Source: Comamonas sp009360615 (GTDB taxonomy: Bacteria > Pseudomonadota > Gammaproteobacteria > Burkholderiales > Burkholderiaceae_C). Taken from it: a stretch of 64,000 nucleotides of DNA. The notes under the pieces are model-generated. The model made no database searches and had not been told where the DNA came from. It saw only the letters and a list, made by a program, of their open reading frames with translations. This document shows, in pieces, positions 17,654-26,993 of this stretch. The translations under genes were made by a program, and so were the position numbers. The stretch is from the NCBI RefSeq assembly GCF_035784015.1, contig NZ_JALKOW010000004.1. The stretch is one strand, 5' to 3'. The first letter of the stretch is position 1; the number at the start of each line of letters is the position of its first letter.

Positions 17654-19054
17654 ATGCGTCAAGAACACGACTTCATTGGCATCAAAACCATCCCTCCCGA
17701 CGCGTACTGGGGTGTTCATTCCGCACGCGCAGTGGAGAACTTCCCCATCACCGGTCACTCGGTCGCGCACATGCCCGAGCTGATCCGCGCGTTTGCCTTT
17801 GTCAAAAAGGCAGCGGCCCAGGCCAATCTACAGTTTGGCGCCATCAATCCCCAACAAGCCACCGCCATCTCCCAAGCCTGTGATGATCTGATTGCCGGCC
17901 AGCTGCACGAGCAGTTTGTGGTCGATGTGATCCAGGGTGGCGCTGGCACCTCCACGAATATGAACGCCAACGAGGTGATCGCCAACCGTGCACTCGAGCA
18001 CCTGGGATTACCCAAAGGCCGCTACGACGTGATCCACCCCAACGATCACGTCAATGCATCGCAGTCCACCAACGACTCCTACCCCACGGCCGTCAAGCTC
18101 GCCACCTATGCTGGTATCCAGAAGCTGTTGATCGCCATGGCCGGGTTGCGCGCGGCTTTCGAAGCCAAGGCTGGCGAATTTGCCCACATCCTGAAAATCG
18201 GCCGCACACAATTACAAGACGCCGTGCCCATGACCCTGGGACAGGAGTTCAATGCCTTTGCAGCCATGATTGCCGACGATGAGAAGCGTCTGCGCGAGTC
18301 CGCCTATCTGATGACCGAGGTGAACATGGGCGGCACGGCCATCGGCACCGGCATCAATGCCCCCGTGGGCTACACCGACGCCGTGGTCAAGGCGCTGGCG
18401 GAAATCTCGCGCGTGCCCGTGGTCAAGGCGGCAGACCTGATCGCCGCCACCGGCGACACCGGCGCCTTTGCCGACATTTCCGGCATCCTGAAGCGCATTG
18501 CCGTCAAGCTCTCCAAGATCAGCAACGACCTGCGCCTGCTCTCCTCCGGCCCTCAGGCAGGTGTGGCGGACATCAAGCTGCCGGCACGCCAGGCCGGCTC
18601 GTCCATCATGCCCGGCAAGGTGAATCCAGTGATCCCCGAGGTGATGAACCAGGTCTGCTTTGAGGTGATCGGCAACGATGCCGCCATCACCATGGCCGTC
18701 GAAGCCGGCCAGCTGCAGCTCAATGCTTTCGAGCCGCTGATGGCCTGGGCCCTGCACAAGAGCCTGAGTCACCTGAGCAGCGCCTGCAAGACGCTGCAGA
18801 CCCACTGCGTGGAAGGCATTGTGGCCAACGAGGCACTGCTGGACAGCCGTATTGCCGAGTCGGTAACTCTGGTGACGGCGCTGAACCCGCTGATCGGCTA
18901 CGAGAAGGCTGCCAGGATTGCCAAGGCCGCCATTGCCAACGGCAAGCAGATTGCCGTGGTGGCGGAGGAGCTGGGCATCATGAGCCAGCTCGACATGAAT
19001 AAGCTGCTGGTCGCTGACAAGCTGACCCAGGCCGGCGCATTGACAGCCGCATAA
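17654..19054 (+). CDS. aspA: Aspartate ammonia-lyase (aspartase)
   Basis: Cleaves L-aspartate to fumarate and ammonium. The 466-aa product carries the fumarase/aspartase signature GSSIMPGKVNP and the conserved regions GGAGTSTNMNANEV, HPNDHVNASQSTND and GRTQLQDAVPMTLGQEF. Fumarase C is the close alternative, but the N-terminus (EHDFIGIKTIPPDAYWGVHS) is the aspartase form. I start at 17654 where the family begins; the frame is open for 50 more codons. The promoter region suggests nitrogen control (NtrC/sigma-54), which fits an enzyme that frees ammonium from an amino acid. Confidence 0.93.
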   Translation: MRQEHDFIGIKTIPPDAYWGVHSARAVENFPITGHSVAHMPELIRAFAFVKKAAAQANLQFGAINPQQATAISQACDDLIAGQLHEQFVVDVIQGGAGTSTNMNANEVIANRALEHLGLPKGRYDVIHPNDHVNASQSTNDSYPTAVKLATYAGIQKLLIAMAGLRAAFEAKAGEFAHILKIGRTQLQDAVPMTLGQEFNAFAAMIADDEKRLRESAYLMTEVNMGGTAIGTGINAPVGYTDAVVKALAEISRVPVVKAADLIAATGDTGAFADISGILKRIAVKLSKISNDLRLLSSGPQAGVADIKLPARQAGSSIMPGKVNPVIPEVMNQVCFEVIGNDAAITMAVEAGQLQLNAFEPLMAWALHKSLSHLSSACKTLQTHCVEGIVANEALLDSRIAESVTLVTALNPLIGYEKAARIAKAAIANGKQIAVVAEELGIMSQLDMNKLLVADKLTQAGALTAA

Positions 19055-19071
19055 GCACGCACCAGACCCGC

Positions 19072-19103
19072 AAAAAAGGGCATGTTCTGGCGAACATGCC
19101 CTT
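19072..19103 (-). terminator. Stem-loop between aspA and the HPF-like gene
   Basis: AAGGGCATGTTC pairs with GAACATGCCCTT over a four-base loop. The T run lies on the minus strand, so it mainly serves the HPF-like gene. Confidence 0.85.
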
Positions 19104-19151
19104 GGGGGTGGCGTCTCAGGCGCTTGGCGCGCCAAGCCCGAAGCACCTCAT

Positions 19152-19529
19152 TCAAGCCACTGCGGCATTCTCGTCACTGGGGTCATCCACGCCGCGCACG
19201 CTTTCCCGCAAATTCTTGTCCTTGAGCTTGCCGAGATCGGTTTCGACTGCACGTTTGAGCTTTTCAATTGCGGCGCTGAAGGCTTCCTTGACCTTTTCGG
19301 CTTCCGCGTTCACGGCAATGGGAGGGCGGCCTGTAGCCCGGGTCTCGAGCACACAGCGCTTGCCTGGGCCGCCCGTGGTCTTGAGGGCATCGACGCCCGT
19401 GAGAAAGACCTCCACACGCACCACATACTCCTTCAGGCGGGCCAGCTTGGCATTGATCTCCTCCTGCGCCCATTGAGCCAGAGACTCTCCACCCTGGATG
19501 GAATCGTCGGCATGAACCTGTACTTGCAT
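19152..19529 (-). CDS. HPF/RaiA-family ribosome-associated protein
   Basis: A 125-aa protein with the beta-alpha-beta-beta-beta-alpha pattern of the S30EA/HPF family: MQVQVHADDSIQG, then a helix with LAQWAQEEINAKLARLKEY, strands VVRVEVFLTG and KRCVLETRAT, and a final helix EKVKEAFSAAIEKLKRAV. Such proteins bind the small ribosomal subunit in stress or stationary phase. GGAGGATTTGC precedes the ATG. A second, more typical hpf lies at 27624, so this is a divergent paralogue that may act on different ribosomal states. Confidence 0.75.
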   Translation of the reverse strand: MQVQVHADDSIQGGESLAQWAQEEINAKLARLKEYVVRVEVFLTGVDALKTTGGPGKRCVLETRATGRPPIAVNAEAEKVKEAFSAAIEKLKRAVETDLGKLKDKNLRESVRGVDDPSDENAAVA

Positions 19530-19809
19530 GCAAATCCTCCTAGTCACCAAATGCCGCAACCGCTGCGGCGAAATCAGTAGGGGTGCCTTAAAGGCAGGCG
19601 AAAACATCGTAACGCCAGAACCTTGTTCTGCCCATCAGGGCTTGTTACGCCAGCCGTGGGCAGGGCCTTTTGCCTATTGTGGAGGCTGCTCCGCACCGAT
19701 TTGAAAGAGATAGCAACAAGGGTAGGTCCGGTGAGCTTTGCCCTTGCGCCAGAGCAAAAAATCCGGGGTCATGACTTGCAAAAAGTAAGCCTTTTTACGC
19801 CTTGGGTCG
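19530..19809. other. 280-bp gap between HPF-like gene and exbD
   Basis: No gene, stem-loop or repeat is clear. It should contain the promoter of the HPF-like gene. Confidence 0.4.
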
Positions 19810-20253
19810 TCAGTTACTGCCAGACTTCGTTTCAGGCGCGGCCACAAAGCCGATGCGCGTCAGTCCAGCCGCATGAGCCCAGCCCATGACCTGCACCACG
19901 CGACCATAGGGCACGCTGGTGTCTGCGCGCAGCTGCACCTCGGCGCGAGGATTGCGCTGCCCCAGGTCCTCGAGTTGCTGCTGCGCTGCAGCATCATCCA
20001 TCGGGACTCCCCGAATCCAGATTTCGCCGGCAGGGCTGACCTCCACCACCAGGGCATCGACCTTGCTTACCGCAGGCGGCTGCACCGCAGCCTGCGCCTT
20101 GGGCAGCTGCACGCGCAGGCTGGCAGCCAGCATGGGTGCGGCCAGAATGAAGATCACCACCAGCACCAGCATCACATCGACGAGTGGTGTGACGTTGATG
20201 GAATTGATCGGGGTTTGCGCCCCCTGACGATGGCTCATGCGACCGAATGCCAT
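19810..20253 (-). CDS. exbD: ExbD/TolR-family protein
   Basis: A 147-aa protein with one N-terminal membrane helix (VDVMLVLVVIFILAAPML) holding the conserved Asp (LVDVML) used in proton-driven energy transfer, then a periplasmic domain. With ExbB it powers TonB-dependent outer-membrane transport or a Tol-like system. ExbB ends 11 bp upstream and AAGGA precedes the start, so the two are co-translated. No tonB gene is adjacent. TolR cannot be ruled out, but tolA/tolB are absent. Confidence 0.85.
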   Translation of the reverse strand: MAFGRMSHRQGAQTPINSINVTPLVDVMLVLVVIFILAAPMLAASLRVQLPKAQAAVQPPAVSKVDALVVEVSPAGEIWIRGVPMDDAAAQQQLEDLGQRNPRAEVQLRADTSVPYGRVVQVMGWAHAAGLTRIGFVAAPETKSGSN

Positions 20254-20264
20254 GGACCTGTCCT

Positions 20265-20924
20265 TCAGGAGGCCTGCGCCCCGAACTGGGCATGCAGATC
20301 ATGGGCAAAGCCCTCCAGGACAGCCTCCAGCTGGCTGGCCGAGCGGCCCAGCAGGTTGTAGGCCAGCACGGCCGGCAAGGCCACGGCCAGGCCGGCAGCC
20401 GTCATGACCAGGGCTTCACCCACAGGCCCGGCGAGCTGGGCGATGTCGACCTGACCGCTGCCCGCCAATGTGCCCAGCGCATGATGAATGCCCCATACCG
20501 TACCCAGCAGACCCACGAAGGGCGCCGTCGCGCCGATGGTGGCCAGCAAGGTCTGCCCCCATTGCAGCTGGGTGGATGCCTGGCCCAGGGTCTCGCGCAG
20601 CCCACGCATCAGGCGCTGCGCCGGAGCAGCGCTCTGGGCAAGAGAGCCTTGCCCGGCACCGCAGTCCTGCTCCAAGGCCGCAACCATGGGCTGCACCAGA
20701 CCTTGCCTGTCCCGCGCCTTGACCTGCGCCAGGGCCTGGGCCAGATCAGGCATCTGCCAGAACGCGGCCACCGCCTGCGGCACGCTGCGGCGCGCTGCCG
20801 CCATGAACCAGAGCTTGTAGAGAATGACCACCCAGCTGAGCACCGACATCAACAGCATCAGTGCCGCCGTGGCCCACGTGACCGCATCGCCCTCAGCCAG
20901 CCATTGCCACATTCCTGCAGACAT
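20265..20924 (-). CDS. exbB: ExbB/TolQ/MotA-family proton channel protein
   Basis: A 219-aa inner-membrane protein with three membrane helices: 15-36, about 130-150 and 165-190. The second and third helices carry the family pattern LLATIGATAPFVGLLGTVWGI and GPVGEALVMTAAGLAVALPAV (shown here in part: ATAPFVGLLGTVWGI). It forms the channel scaffold around ExbD. It follows dapB by 58 bp with a stem-loop between and precedes exbD by 11 bp. Confidence 0.88.
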   Translation of the reverse strand: MSAGMWQWLAEGDAVTWATAALMLLMSVLSWVVILYKLWFMAAARRSVPQAVAAFWQMPDLAQALAQVKARDRQGLVQPMVAALEQDCGAGQGSLAQSAAPAQRLMRGLRETLGQASTQLQWGQTLLATIGATAPFVGLLGTVWGIHHALGTLAGSGQVDIAQLAGPVGEALVMTAAGLAVALPAVLAYNLLGRSASQLEAVLEGFAHDLHAQFGAQAS

Positions 20925-20949
20925 CTCTCACCTCGCTCCCCAAAACAGC

Positions 20950-20969
20950 AAGGGGCCGTCAGGCCCCTT
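20950..20969 (-). terminator. Stem-loop between dapB and exbB
   Basis: AAGGGGCC and GGCCCCTT make a perfect 8-bp stem with a four-base loop. The T tract is weak on the minus strand, so it may only attenuate read-through from dapB into exbB. Confidence 0.65.
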
Positions 20970-20982
20970 TGCATCGGCGCAA

Positions 20983-21816
20983 TCAGCGCAGGTTCAGCAC
21001 ATCGTACATATCGTACAGGCCGCTCTTCTTGTCGGCCAGATAGGCCACGGCACGCAGGCTGCCGTTGGCATAGCCTGCGCGGCTGCTGGACTTGTGCGAA
21101 ATCTCGATGCGCTCGCCGGTACCGGCAAACAGCACGGTGTGGTCGCCCACGATATCGCCGCCGCGCACGGTGGCAAAGCCGATGGAGTCGGCCTTGCGTT
21201 CGCCGGTATGACCGAAACGCTCATACACGGCGCGGTCGGCCAGCTTGGTGCCCTGGGCCTCGGCGATCACCTCGCCCATCTTCAGGGCCGTGCCGGAGGG
21301 GGCATCCACCTTGTGCTTGTGGTGGGCCTCGACGATCTCGATGTCGTAGCCGCCTTGCTGCAAGGCCTTGGCCGCCATTTCCAGCAGCTTGAAGGTCACG
21401 TTCACGCCCACGCTCATATTGGGGGCGAAAACGATGGAAGTCTTCTGGGCGAACTCGGCGATCTGCGCCTTTTGCGCTTCCGAGAAACCGGTGGTGCCGA
21501 TGACCACGCCCACGCCCAGGTCGGCCGCTACGGCCAGATGCTCGAGGGTGCCTTCGGGACGCGTGAAGTCGATCAGGCAGTCAGCCTTGGACAGGGCCTG
21601 ACGCACATCGCTCTCGATCTTCAGGCCGCTGGGCCTGCCCAGAAAGGCCGAGGGATCGGTGCCGATGGCAGGGCTGTCCGCACGGTCCAGTGCCGCCGCC
21701 AGCACACAGTCGCTGCTGTTCAGAATCGCTTCGATCAGCATGTGGCCCATGCGGCCGGAGGCTCCCGCCACGGCAACACGCTGGCGGGTGGAGGAATGGG
21801 GGGTGGATGCGGTCAT
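20983..21816 (-). CDS. dapB: 4-hydroxy-tetrahydrodipicolinate reductase
   Basis: NAD(P)H-dependent step of the diaminopimelate/lysine pathway. The 277-aa product has the nucleotide motif VAVAGASGRMG near the N-terminus, the catalytic EAHHKHKVDAPSGTA region with the conserved His-His and Lys, and FAPNMSVGVNV. Order bamE-dapB-exbB on one strand with fur divergent is the arrangement I expect in Burkholderiales. Stem-loops on both sides suggest separate transcription units. Confidence 0.97.
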   Translation of the reverse strand: MTASTPHSSTRQRVAVAGASGRMGHMLIEAILNSSDCVLAAALDRADSPAIGTDPSAFLGRPSGLKIESDVRQALSKADCLIDFTRPEGTLEHLAVAADLGVGVVIGTTGFSEAQKAQIAEFAQKTSIVFAPNMSVGVNVTFKLLEMAAKALQQGGYDIEIVEAHHKHKVDAPSGTALKMGEVIAEAQGTKLADRAVYERFGHTGERKADSIGFATVRGGDIVGDHTVLFAGTGERIEISHKSSSRAGYANGSLRAVAYLADKKSGLYDMYDVLNLR

Positions 21817-21883
21817 GGCGCTATCACTCGGTCAAATGAACTGACGGCAGGTTTGCGTCCGGGCCGTCAAAAAAAGAGAGCAA

Positions 21884-21903
21884 CCCCGCTTTTTCAAGCG
21901 GGG
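21884..21903 (-). terminator. Stem-loop between bamE and dapB
   Basis: CCCCGCTT pairs with AAGCGGGG over TTTC. Reading on the minus strand, a run of seven T follows about ten bases later. Confidence 0.75.
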
Positions 21904-21921
21904 AAAAGCCTGTTGTGATGC

Positions 21922-22479
21922 TCAACGCGATTCCAGCGGTGGATAGCTGGTGGCAGCCGGTGGCAGATTGGCCGCGGCCTGCTCGGCTTCGCTGTTGCTA
22001 CGGGCAGGATATCTGGCCAGCTGGGCCTCGCTGGCTTCCAGCTGAGGCACCTTGGGCGTGCCTCTCATGCCTTTGAGGCTGGCCACGAACTCGGACTCGG
22101 AAGGCATTTCGTCGCCTTCGGCGCGCGCAAAGGCATCGCCATTGAAGAAGACGGTGAGCTTGCGGATCTGCGACTCCACGCCGGGACGATTGATGGTGAA
22201 CACGTATTCCCAGCGATCGCCGTGGAACACGCTGGTCACGAGGGGTGTGCCCAGAATGTCGCGGATCTGCTGACGGCTCATGCCGGGCTGCAAGGCCTCG
22301 ACCTGTTCCTTGGACACGAAATTGCCCTGCACGACATCGACCTTGTAGGGAGTGACGGCATTGGCGACACGGTGCGCGGCGCCATCGATACTGTTGCAGC
22401 CGGCCAGTGCCGCTGCGATTGCCAACGTCAGGGCCAGACCTGCGCGGCTACGGGCTTGAACATGCATGGGTAATGGCAT
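21922..22479 (-). CDS. bamE: Outer-membrane protein assembly lipoprotein BamE
   Basis: A 185-aa lipoprotein with a signal peptide and lipobox LAGC (Cys 28). The BamE/SmpA core is visible in LQPGMSRQQIRDILGTPLVT and the following WEYVFTINRPG and FFNGD strands. BamE helps the BAM complex insert beta-barrel proteins. The 50-residue C-terminal tail rich in Ser, Glu and Pro goes beyond the core. A second in-frame Met four codons in (22467) could also be the start. It is divergent from fur, the classic omlA-fur pairing. Confidence 0.92.
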   Translation of the reverse strand: MPLPMHVQARSRAGLALTLAIAAALAGCNSIDGAAHRVANAVTPYKVDVVQGNFVSKEQVEALQPGMSRQQIRDILGTPLVTSVFHGDRWEYVFTINRPGVESQIRKLTVFFNGDAFARAEGDEMPSESEFVASLKGMRGTPKVPQLEASEAQLARYPARSNSEAEQAAANLPPAATSYPPLESR

Positions 22480-22612
22480 AGGGATATGATCGGGTTCATT
22501 GTAGCGGCAGGCCCCGGAAGCACCTGGAGATTCCCTTTATCCGCGTGTAAAGCTTCTCCAAACCCGTGATTCCAGCCTTCCAAGTGCCCGTAGTCCACCA
22601 AGAGATACCGAC

Positions 22613-23038
22613 ATGAAAAATATTGATGAACTCAAAAGCACGGGCCTCAAAGCCACTTTGCCGCGTCTGAAGATCCTGGAAATCTTCCAGAAGGGTGCCC
22701 AGCGTCACATGACGGCCGAAGACGTCTTCCGCGTGCTGCTGGACGAACGCTCGGATATCGGTCTGGCCACCGTTTACCGCGTGCTGACCCAGTTCGAGCA
22801 GGCCGGCATCCTGATCCGCAGCAATTTCGAAAGCGGCAAGGCCGTCTACGAGCTCAACGAAGGCCAGCACCACGACCACTTCGTTTGCACCAGCTGCGGC
22901 AAGGTCGAGGAGTTCTACGATGCCGAGATCGAGAAGCGTCAGAACCTGATCGCCAAGGAAAAGGGCTGGGTGATTCAGGATCACTCCATGGCACTCTATG
23001 GCCAATGCGCCGAATGTGCGGCACGCGCCGCCAAGTAA
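22613..23038 (+). CDS. fur: Ferric uptake regulator Fur
   Basis: A 141-aa iron-sensing repressor. The winged-helix part (LKATLPRLKILEIF, TAEDVFRVL, LATVYRVLTQFEQAG) is followed by the metal sites HHDHF (86-90), C92-x2-C95 and C132-x2-C135. It should bind Fe(II) and repress iron uptake genes, possibly including exbB-exbD nearby. I see no convincing Fur box in the 133-bp bamE-fur gap. A good terminator follows. Confidence 0.97.
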   Translation: MKNIDELKSTGLKATLPRLKILEIFQKGAQRHMTAEDVFRVLLDERSDIGLATVYRVLTQFEQAGILIRSNFESGKAVYELNEGQHHDHFVCTSCGKVEEFYDAEIEKRQNLIAKEKGWVIQDHSMALYGQCAECAARAAK

Positions 23039-23059
23039 AGAACGGGATTGTGAACCCTG

Positions 23060-23090
23060 GGGCAAGACATGCCGATGTCTTGCCCTTTTT
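23060..23090 (+). terminator. Terminator after fur
   Basis: GGGCAAGACAT pairs with ATGTCTTGCCC over GCCG, then five T. Confidence 0.92.
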
Positions 23091-23194
23091 ACATTGGGCA
23101 GGGACTTTTTGCCGATGGCGGCCAGGGCATCAAGCCAATGTCAAGCCGGACGGCCTATGCTGCAGTCATTCCCCTAGTCGAGGAGGCCTGTTTC

Positions 23195-24790
23195 ATGCGG
23201 CTGCTGCATCTTTCATTCCCCAAGACCCTGCTCTGCCTGGCTACCGTCGCCTTGACCGCCTGCGCACCGCTGTCCCCGCCATCAGGCCGCCTCAGCACGC
23301 AGGCATGGCAGACGCTGGCCAGCAGCGCCTTGCCCGAGCGGACCAGCGCGCTGCAAAGCCAGCAATGGCTGGATCGCGTCACCTGGGGTGCAAGCGACCA
23401 TGATGCCGCCCAGTTGCAGCAGCAAGGCCTGAAGCGCTGGCTCGCCGCCCAGCTCAGCCCTTCCTCCGCGCCCATGCCGGCCGAGGTGCAGCAGCACATC
23501 GACGCCTTGAGCATCAGCCAGAAGCCCATGGCGCAGATCCAGCGCGAGATTGCCGACCAGCGTCTGGCCATCCGCAACAGCCAGGACCCCGAGGAGGCTG
23601 CCAGACTGCGCAGCGAACTGCAGCGCCAGCTCAACCAGCTGGGCAACGAGGCCCAGAAGCGCCAGATCTGGCGTGCGCTGTACTCGCCCCAGCAACTGCA
23701 GGAGCAAATGACCTGGTTCTGGATGAATCACTTCAATGTCAGTACCCGCAAAGGCGATGTCCGCATGTGGGTGGGCGACTATGAGGAACAGGCCATTCGC
23801 CCGCATGCGCTGGGCAAGTTCCGCGAGCTGCTGGCCGCCAGCATGCGCCATCCGGCCATGCTGCTGTATCTGGACAACGCCAGCAATGCCGCCGGCCGCA
23901 TCAACGAAAACTACGCGCGCGAGCTGCTGGAGCTGCACACCATGGGCGTGGGCAGCGGCTACACCCAGGCCGACGTGCAGGCCATGGCCCATGTGCTGAC
24001 CGGCGTGGGCTTCAGCACCCGGGAAGCCGCCGCCCCGCCGCCCAGGCTACGCCGCGAACGCCAGGCAGACTACGTCCGCCATGGCTTCTTCGAATTCAAC
24101 CCCGATCGCCACGATTACACGCCCCAGGTCCTGCTCGGCAGACCTCTGGAACAAACCGGTCTGGCCCAGGTCAACGAGGCGATTGACCGCATTGTGGCGA
24201 CGCCAGCCACTGCACATTTCATCGCCAGCAAGCTGTGCATCTATTTCCTGGGAGACAGCCCGCCCCCGGTCGTGGTCGACCACGCAGCCCGGGCCTTCGA
24301 GCGCAGCCAGGGTGATATTGCCGCCACGCTGGCAGCCCTGCTGAGCGACCCGCAGGCCCAGCAATTCGGACAACGCTTCAAGGATCCGGTCCACTATGTG
24401 CTCGGCGCCACACGCCTGGCCTACGACCGGCGCGTGGCCAGCGATGTGTCGCCGGTACAGAACTGGCTGAACCAGCTGGGCCAGCCGATATACGGCCACG
24501 AAACGCCAGACGGCTACCCTCTGGCCCAATCGGACTGGTCCAGCTCCGGCCAGATGAATGCCCGCTTCGATGTGGCAAGGCAGATCGGCAGCCGCGGCGC
24601 ACTGCTGTTCCGCAGCGGCCCGCAGCAGCCGCTGGAGACGCCGCCCTATCCCGAACTCGGCAAACGCAGCAGCGTCCAGGCTCGCGTTCCGGCGCTTGGC
24701 GCAGCCACACGCACCGCATTGGCCCAGACCAGGAACCCGGCGGACTGGAACAGCTTTTTCCTCTCCGCCCCCGAAATGATGTACCGCTAA
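23195..24790 (+). CDS. DUF1800-family exported lipoprotein
   Basis: A 531-aa DUF1800 protein. The signal peptide ends in a lipobox (ALTAC, Cys 23), so it is probably a lipoprotein. Family landmarks are QQWLDRVTWGAS near the N-terminus, MTWFWMNHFNVS, NENYARELLELHTMG and HFIASKLCIYFLGD. Function is unknown in the family; members occur with DUF1501 proteins in exported pairs. GAGGAGG precedes the start at 23195. The DUF1501 gene starts 11 bp after the stop, so they are one unit. Confidence 0.88.
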   Translation: MRLLHLSFPKTLLCLATVALTACAPLSPPSGRLSTQAWQTLASSALPERTSALQSQQWLDRVTWGASDHDAAQLQQQGLKRWLAAQLSPSSAPMPAEVQQHIDALSISQKPMAQIQREIADQRLAIRNSQDPEEAARLRSELQRQLNQLGNEAQKRQIWRALYSPQQLQEQMTWFWMNHFNVSTRKGDVRMWVGDYEEQAIRPHALGKFRELLAASMRHPAMLLYLDNASNAAGRINENYARELLELHTMGVGSGYTQADVQAMAHVLTGVGFSTREAAAPPPRLRRERQADYVRHGFFEFNPDRHDYTPQVLLGRPLEQTGLAQVNEAIDRIVATPATAHFIASKLCIYFLGDSPPPVVVDHAARAFERSQGDIAATLAALLSDPQAQQFGQRFKDPVHYVLGATRLAYDRRVASDVSPVQNWLNQLGQPIYGHETPDGYPLAQSDWSSSGQMNARFDVARQIGSRGALLFRSGPQQPLETPPYPELGKRSSVQARVPALGAATRTALAQTRNPADWNSFFLSAPEMMYR

Positions 24791-24801
24791 GGATGGCAGC
24801 C

Positions 24802-26022
24802 ATGCAAAGACGTCAATTTCTCAGCCTCGGCGCGGCCGTGCCGCTGGCCTGTCATCTGGGCCAGGGCCTGGCCAGCCCCTTGCAGGCCAGCTCGCCGCGC
24901 TTTCTGCTGGTGTTCCTGCGCGGCGCCTACGACTGCAACAGCCTGCTGGTGCCTACTCATAGCGACTTCTACTATCAGGCCAGGCCCAGCATCGCCATAG
25001 CGCGCCCGGGATCGGCCGACGGCGCGCTGGCCCTCAACCCTCAGTGGGGATTGCATCCTGCGCTGCAAGGCAGTCTGCTGCCTCTGTATGAGCAGGGCCA
25101 GGCCTGCTTTGTGCCTTTTGCGGGCAGCAATGACCTCTCGCGCAGCCATTTCGAAACCCAGGACTCGATCGAGCTGGGACAGCCGCAAGAGGGAAGCAAA
25201 AGCTATCAGAGCGGCTTTCTGAACCGGCTGACCCGGGTGCTGCAAACCGACAGCCAGAGCCGGGCCCGCCTCAACCCCATGGCGTTTACCGCCCAGTTGC
25301 CGCTGTGCCTGCGCGGCAGCGCCCCGGTGGCAAACATGGCACTGGCCTCGGTGCGCAAGACGGCGATGGACGAACAGCGCAGCCAGATCATTGCCTCCAT
25401 GTACCAGGGCTCGACCCTGGAAGTGCCGGTGCGCGAAGGCTTTGCGGTACAGCGTGCAGTGCAGCGCAGCATGCAGGAAGAAATGGAGCAGGCCGGTCGC
25501 AATGCCATCAGTGCCAAGGGCTTCAGCCTGGTTGCCCAGCGCATGGCCCATCTGATGCGCGATCAGTTCGACCTGGGCTTCGTCGATATCGGAGGCTGGG
25601 ACACCCATGTCAACCAGGGAGCCGCCAGTGGCAATCTGGCCAACCGGCTCAGCGATCTGAGCCAGGGCCTGGCGACGTTCGCCGAATCCATGGGAGCCGA
25701 GGCCTGGCGCCACACCGTGGTGGCGGTGATCAGCGAGTTCGGTCGCACTTTCCGCGAAAACGGCAACAAGGGCACTGACCACGGCCATGGCACGGCTTAC
25801 TGGTTCCTCGGCGGCGGCCTGTCGGCCCAGGCCGGCGGCAAGGTGCTGGGCGAGCAGATCGAAGTCACCGAAAAAGCGCTGTTCCAGAACCGTGACTACC
25901 CCGTGCTCAACGAATACCGCTCCCTGCTCGGCGGCCTGTTCGCCCGCATGTACGGCCTGAACGCAGGGCAGCTGCAGCAGATCTTTCCGGCCTCGCAGCC
26001 CGGCAGGCTGCAGCTGGTCTAG
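24802..26022 (+). CDS. DUF1501-family exported protein
   Basis: A 406-aa protein with an N-terminal RRQFLSLGAAV stretch that looks like a twin-arginine signal, followed by the DUF1501 (alkaline-phosphatase-fold-like) landmarks VFLRGAYDCNSLLVP, FVDIGGWDTHVNQ, VISEFGRTF and GTDHGHGTAYWFLGG. Metal-dependent sulfatase or phosphatase-like chemistry is plausible from the fold but not shown. I prefer ATG 24802 (AAGGA eight bases upstream) over ATG 24793. The last four bases overlap the end of hprK on the other strand. Confidence 0.88.
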   Translation: MQRRQFLSLGAAVPLACHLGQGLASPLQASSPRFLLVFLRGAYDCNSLLVPTHSDFYYQARPSIAIARPGSADGALALNPQWGLHPALQGSLLPLYEQGQACFVPFAGSNDLSRSHFETQDSIELGQPQEGSKSYQSGFLNRLTRVLQTDSQSRARLNPMAFTAQLPLCLRGSAPVANMALASVRKTAMDEQRSQIIASMYQGSTLEVPVREGFAVQRAVQRSMQEEMEQAGRNAISAKGFSLVAQRMAHLMRDQFDLGFVDIGGWDTHVNQGAASGNLANRLSDLSQGLATFAESMGAEAWRHTVVAVISEFGRTFRENGNKGTDHGHGTAYWFLGGGLSAQAGGKVLGEQIEVTEKALFQNRDYPVLNEYRSLLGGLFARMYGLNAGQLQQIFPASQPGRLQLV

Positions 26023-26978
26023 AACGATTCGCCGCTTTCCATCGCGCGGCGGTGGCGCATCACGAATTCCTGGTAGGTGTCGATGCCGCGCAGCTGCAGG
26101 ATGGCATTGCGCACCGCAGCCTCCACCAGCACGGCAATGTTCCGGCCCGCCACCACCTGAATCACCACCTTGCGCACGGGCACGCCCAGCACATCCTGGG
26201 TCAGCGGCTCGGCGGGCAGGCGTTCGTATTCACGCTCCATGGTTTCCTTGCGCACCAGATGCACTATGAGCTTGAGCCGCATCTTGCGGCGCACCGCCGT
26301 CTCGCCGAAGATGGCACGGATATCGAGCAGGCCGATACCTCGCACCTCGAGCAGGTTCTGCAGCAGCTCGGGGCATTTGCCTTCCACCGTAGTCTGGTTG
26401 ATCCGGTACAGATCCACGGCATCGTCGGCCACCAGGCCGTTGCCGCGCGTGACCAGCTCCAGCCCCAGCTCGCTCTTGCCCAGGCCCGACTCGCCGGTGA
26501 TCAGCACCCCCATGCCCAAAATATCCATGAACACGCCGTGCATGGTGATGCGATCGGCAAAATGCTTGGATAGATAGGCACGCAGCACGTCGATGACAAA
26601 AGCCGACTGCTCCTTGGTGGAGAACAGCGGGATGTGCGCGCGCTCGCACATGGAGATCAGTTCATCGGGCGCATCCTGGCCATCGGCCAGTACCAGTACC
26701 GGTGGCTCCAGCGTGACGATGCGGGCAATGCGGCGCAGGCAGTCCTGCGAGGTGGCATTGGTCAGGTAGGCGATTTCACGCTCGCCCAGCACCTGCAGAC
26801 GGTAGGGGTGGATGTAGTTGAGGTAGCCCACCAGATCGGCACCCGAGCGGGCCGAACGCACGGCCATCTCGTCGAATCGACGCTCGGAGGCCCCCAGCCC
26901 CGCTATCCACTGCCAGCGCAGGCTGGAGTTGCGAAATGCCTCGAACAATACGTCGGCACTGATGGCGCTGGGTCTCAT
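26019..26978 (-). CDS. hprK: HPr kinase/phosphorylase
   Basis: Phosphorylates and dephosphorylates HPr on serine. The 319-aa product has the Walker A loop GESGLGKS at 162-169, the neighbouring H147 (TMHGVF), and the signature LEVRGIGLLDIRAIFG. In proteobacteria it works with PTS-Ntr proteins to tune carbon and nitrogen balance rather than sugar uptake. It follows ptsN by 15 bp, giving a ptsN-hprK unit. It overlaps the DUF1501 gene end by 4 bp in convergent fashion. Confidence 0.97.
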   Translation of the reverse strand: MRPSAISADVLFEAFRNSSLRWQWIAGLGASERRFDEMAVRSARSGADLVGYLNYIHPYRLQVLGEREIAYLTNATSQDCLRRIARIVTLEPPVLVLADGQDAPDELISMCERAHIPLFSTKEQSAFVIDVLRAYLSKHFADRITMHGVFMDILGMGVLITGESGLGKSELGLELVTRGNGLVADDAVDLYRINQTTVEGKCPELLQNLLEVRGIGLLDIRAIFGETAVRRKMRLKLIVHLVRKETMEREYERLPAEPLTQDVLGVPVRKVVIQVVAGRNIAVLVEAAVRNAILQLRGIDTYQEFVMRHRRAMESGESF

Positions 26979-26993
26979 GACAAGAGGCCGGAC

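Noticed and set aside
22480..22612. Fur box in the bamE-fur gap
   Set aside because: I found no convincing GATAAT-type repeats there.
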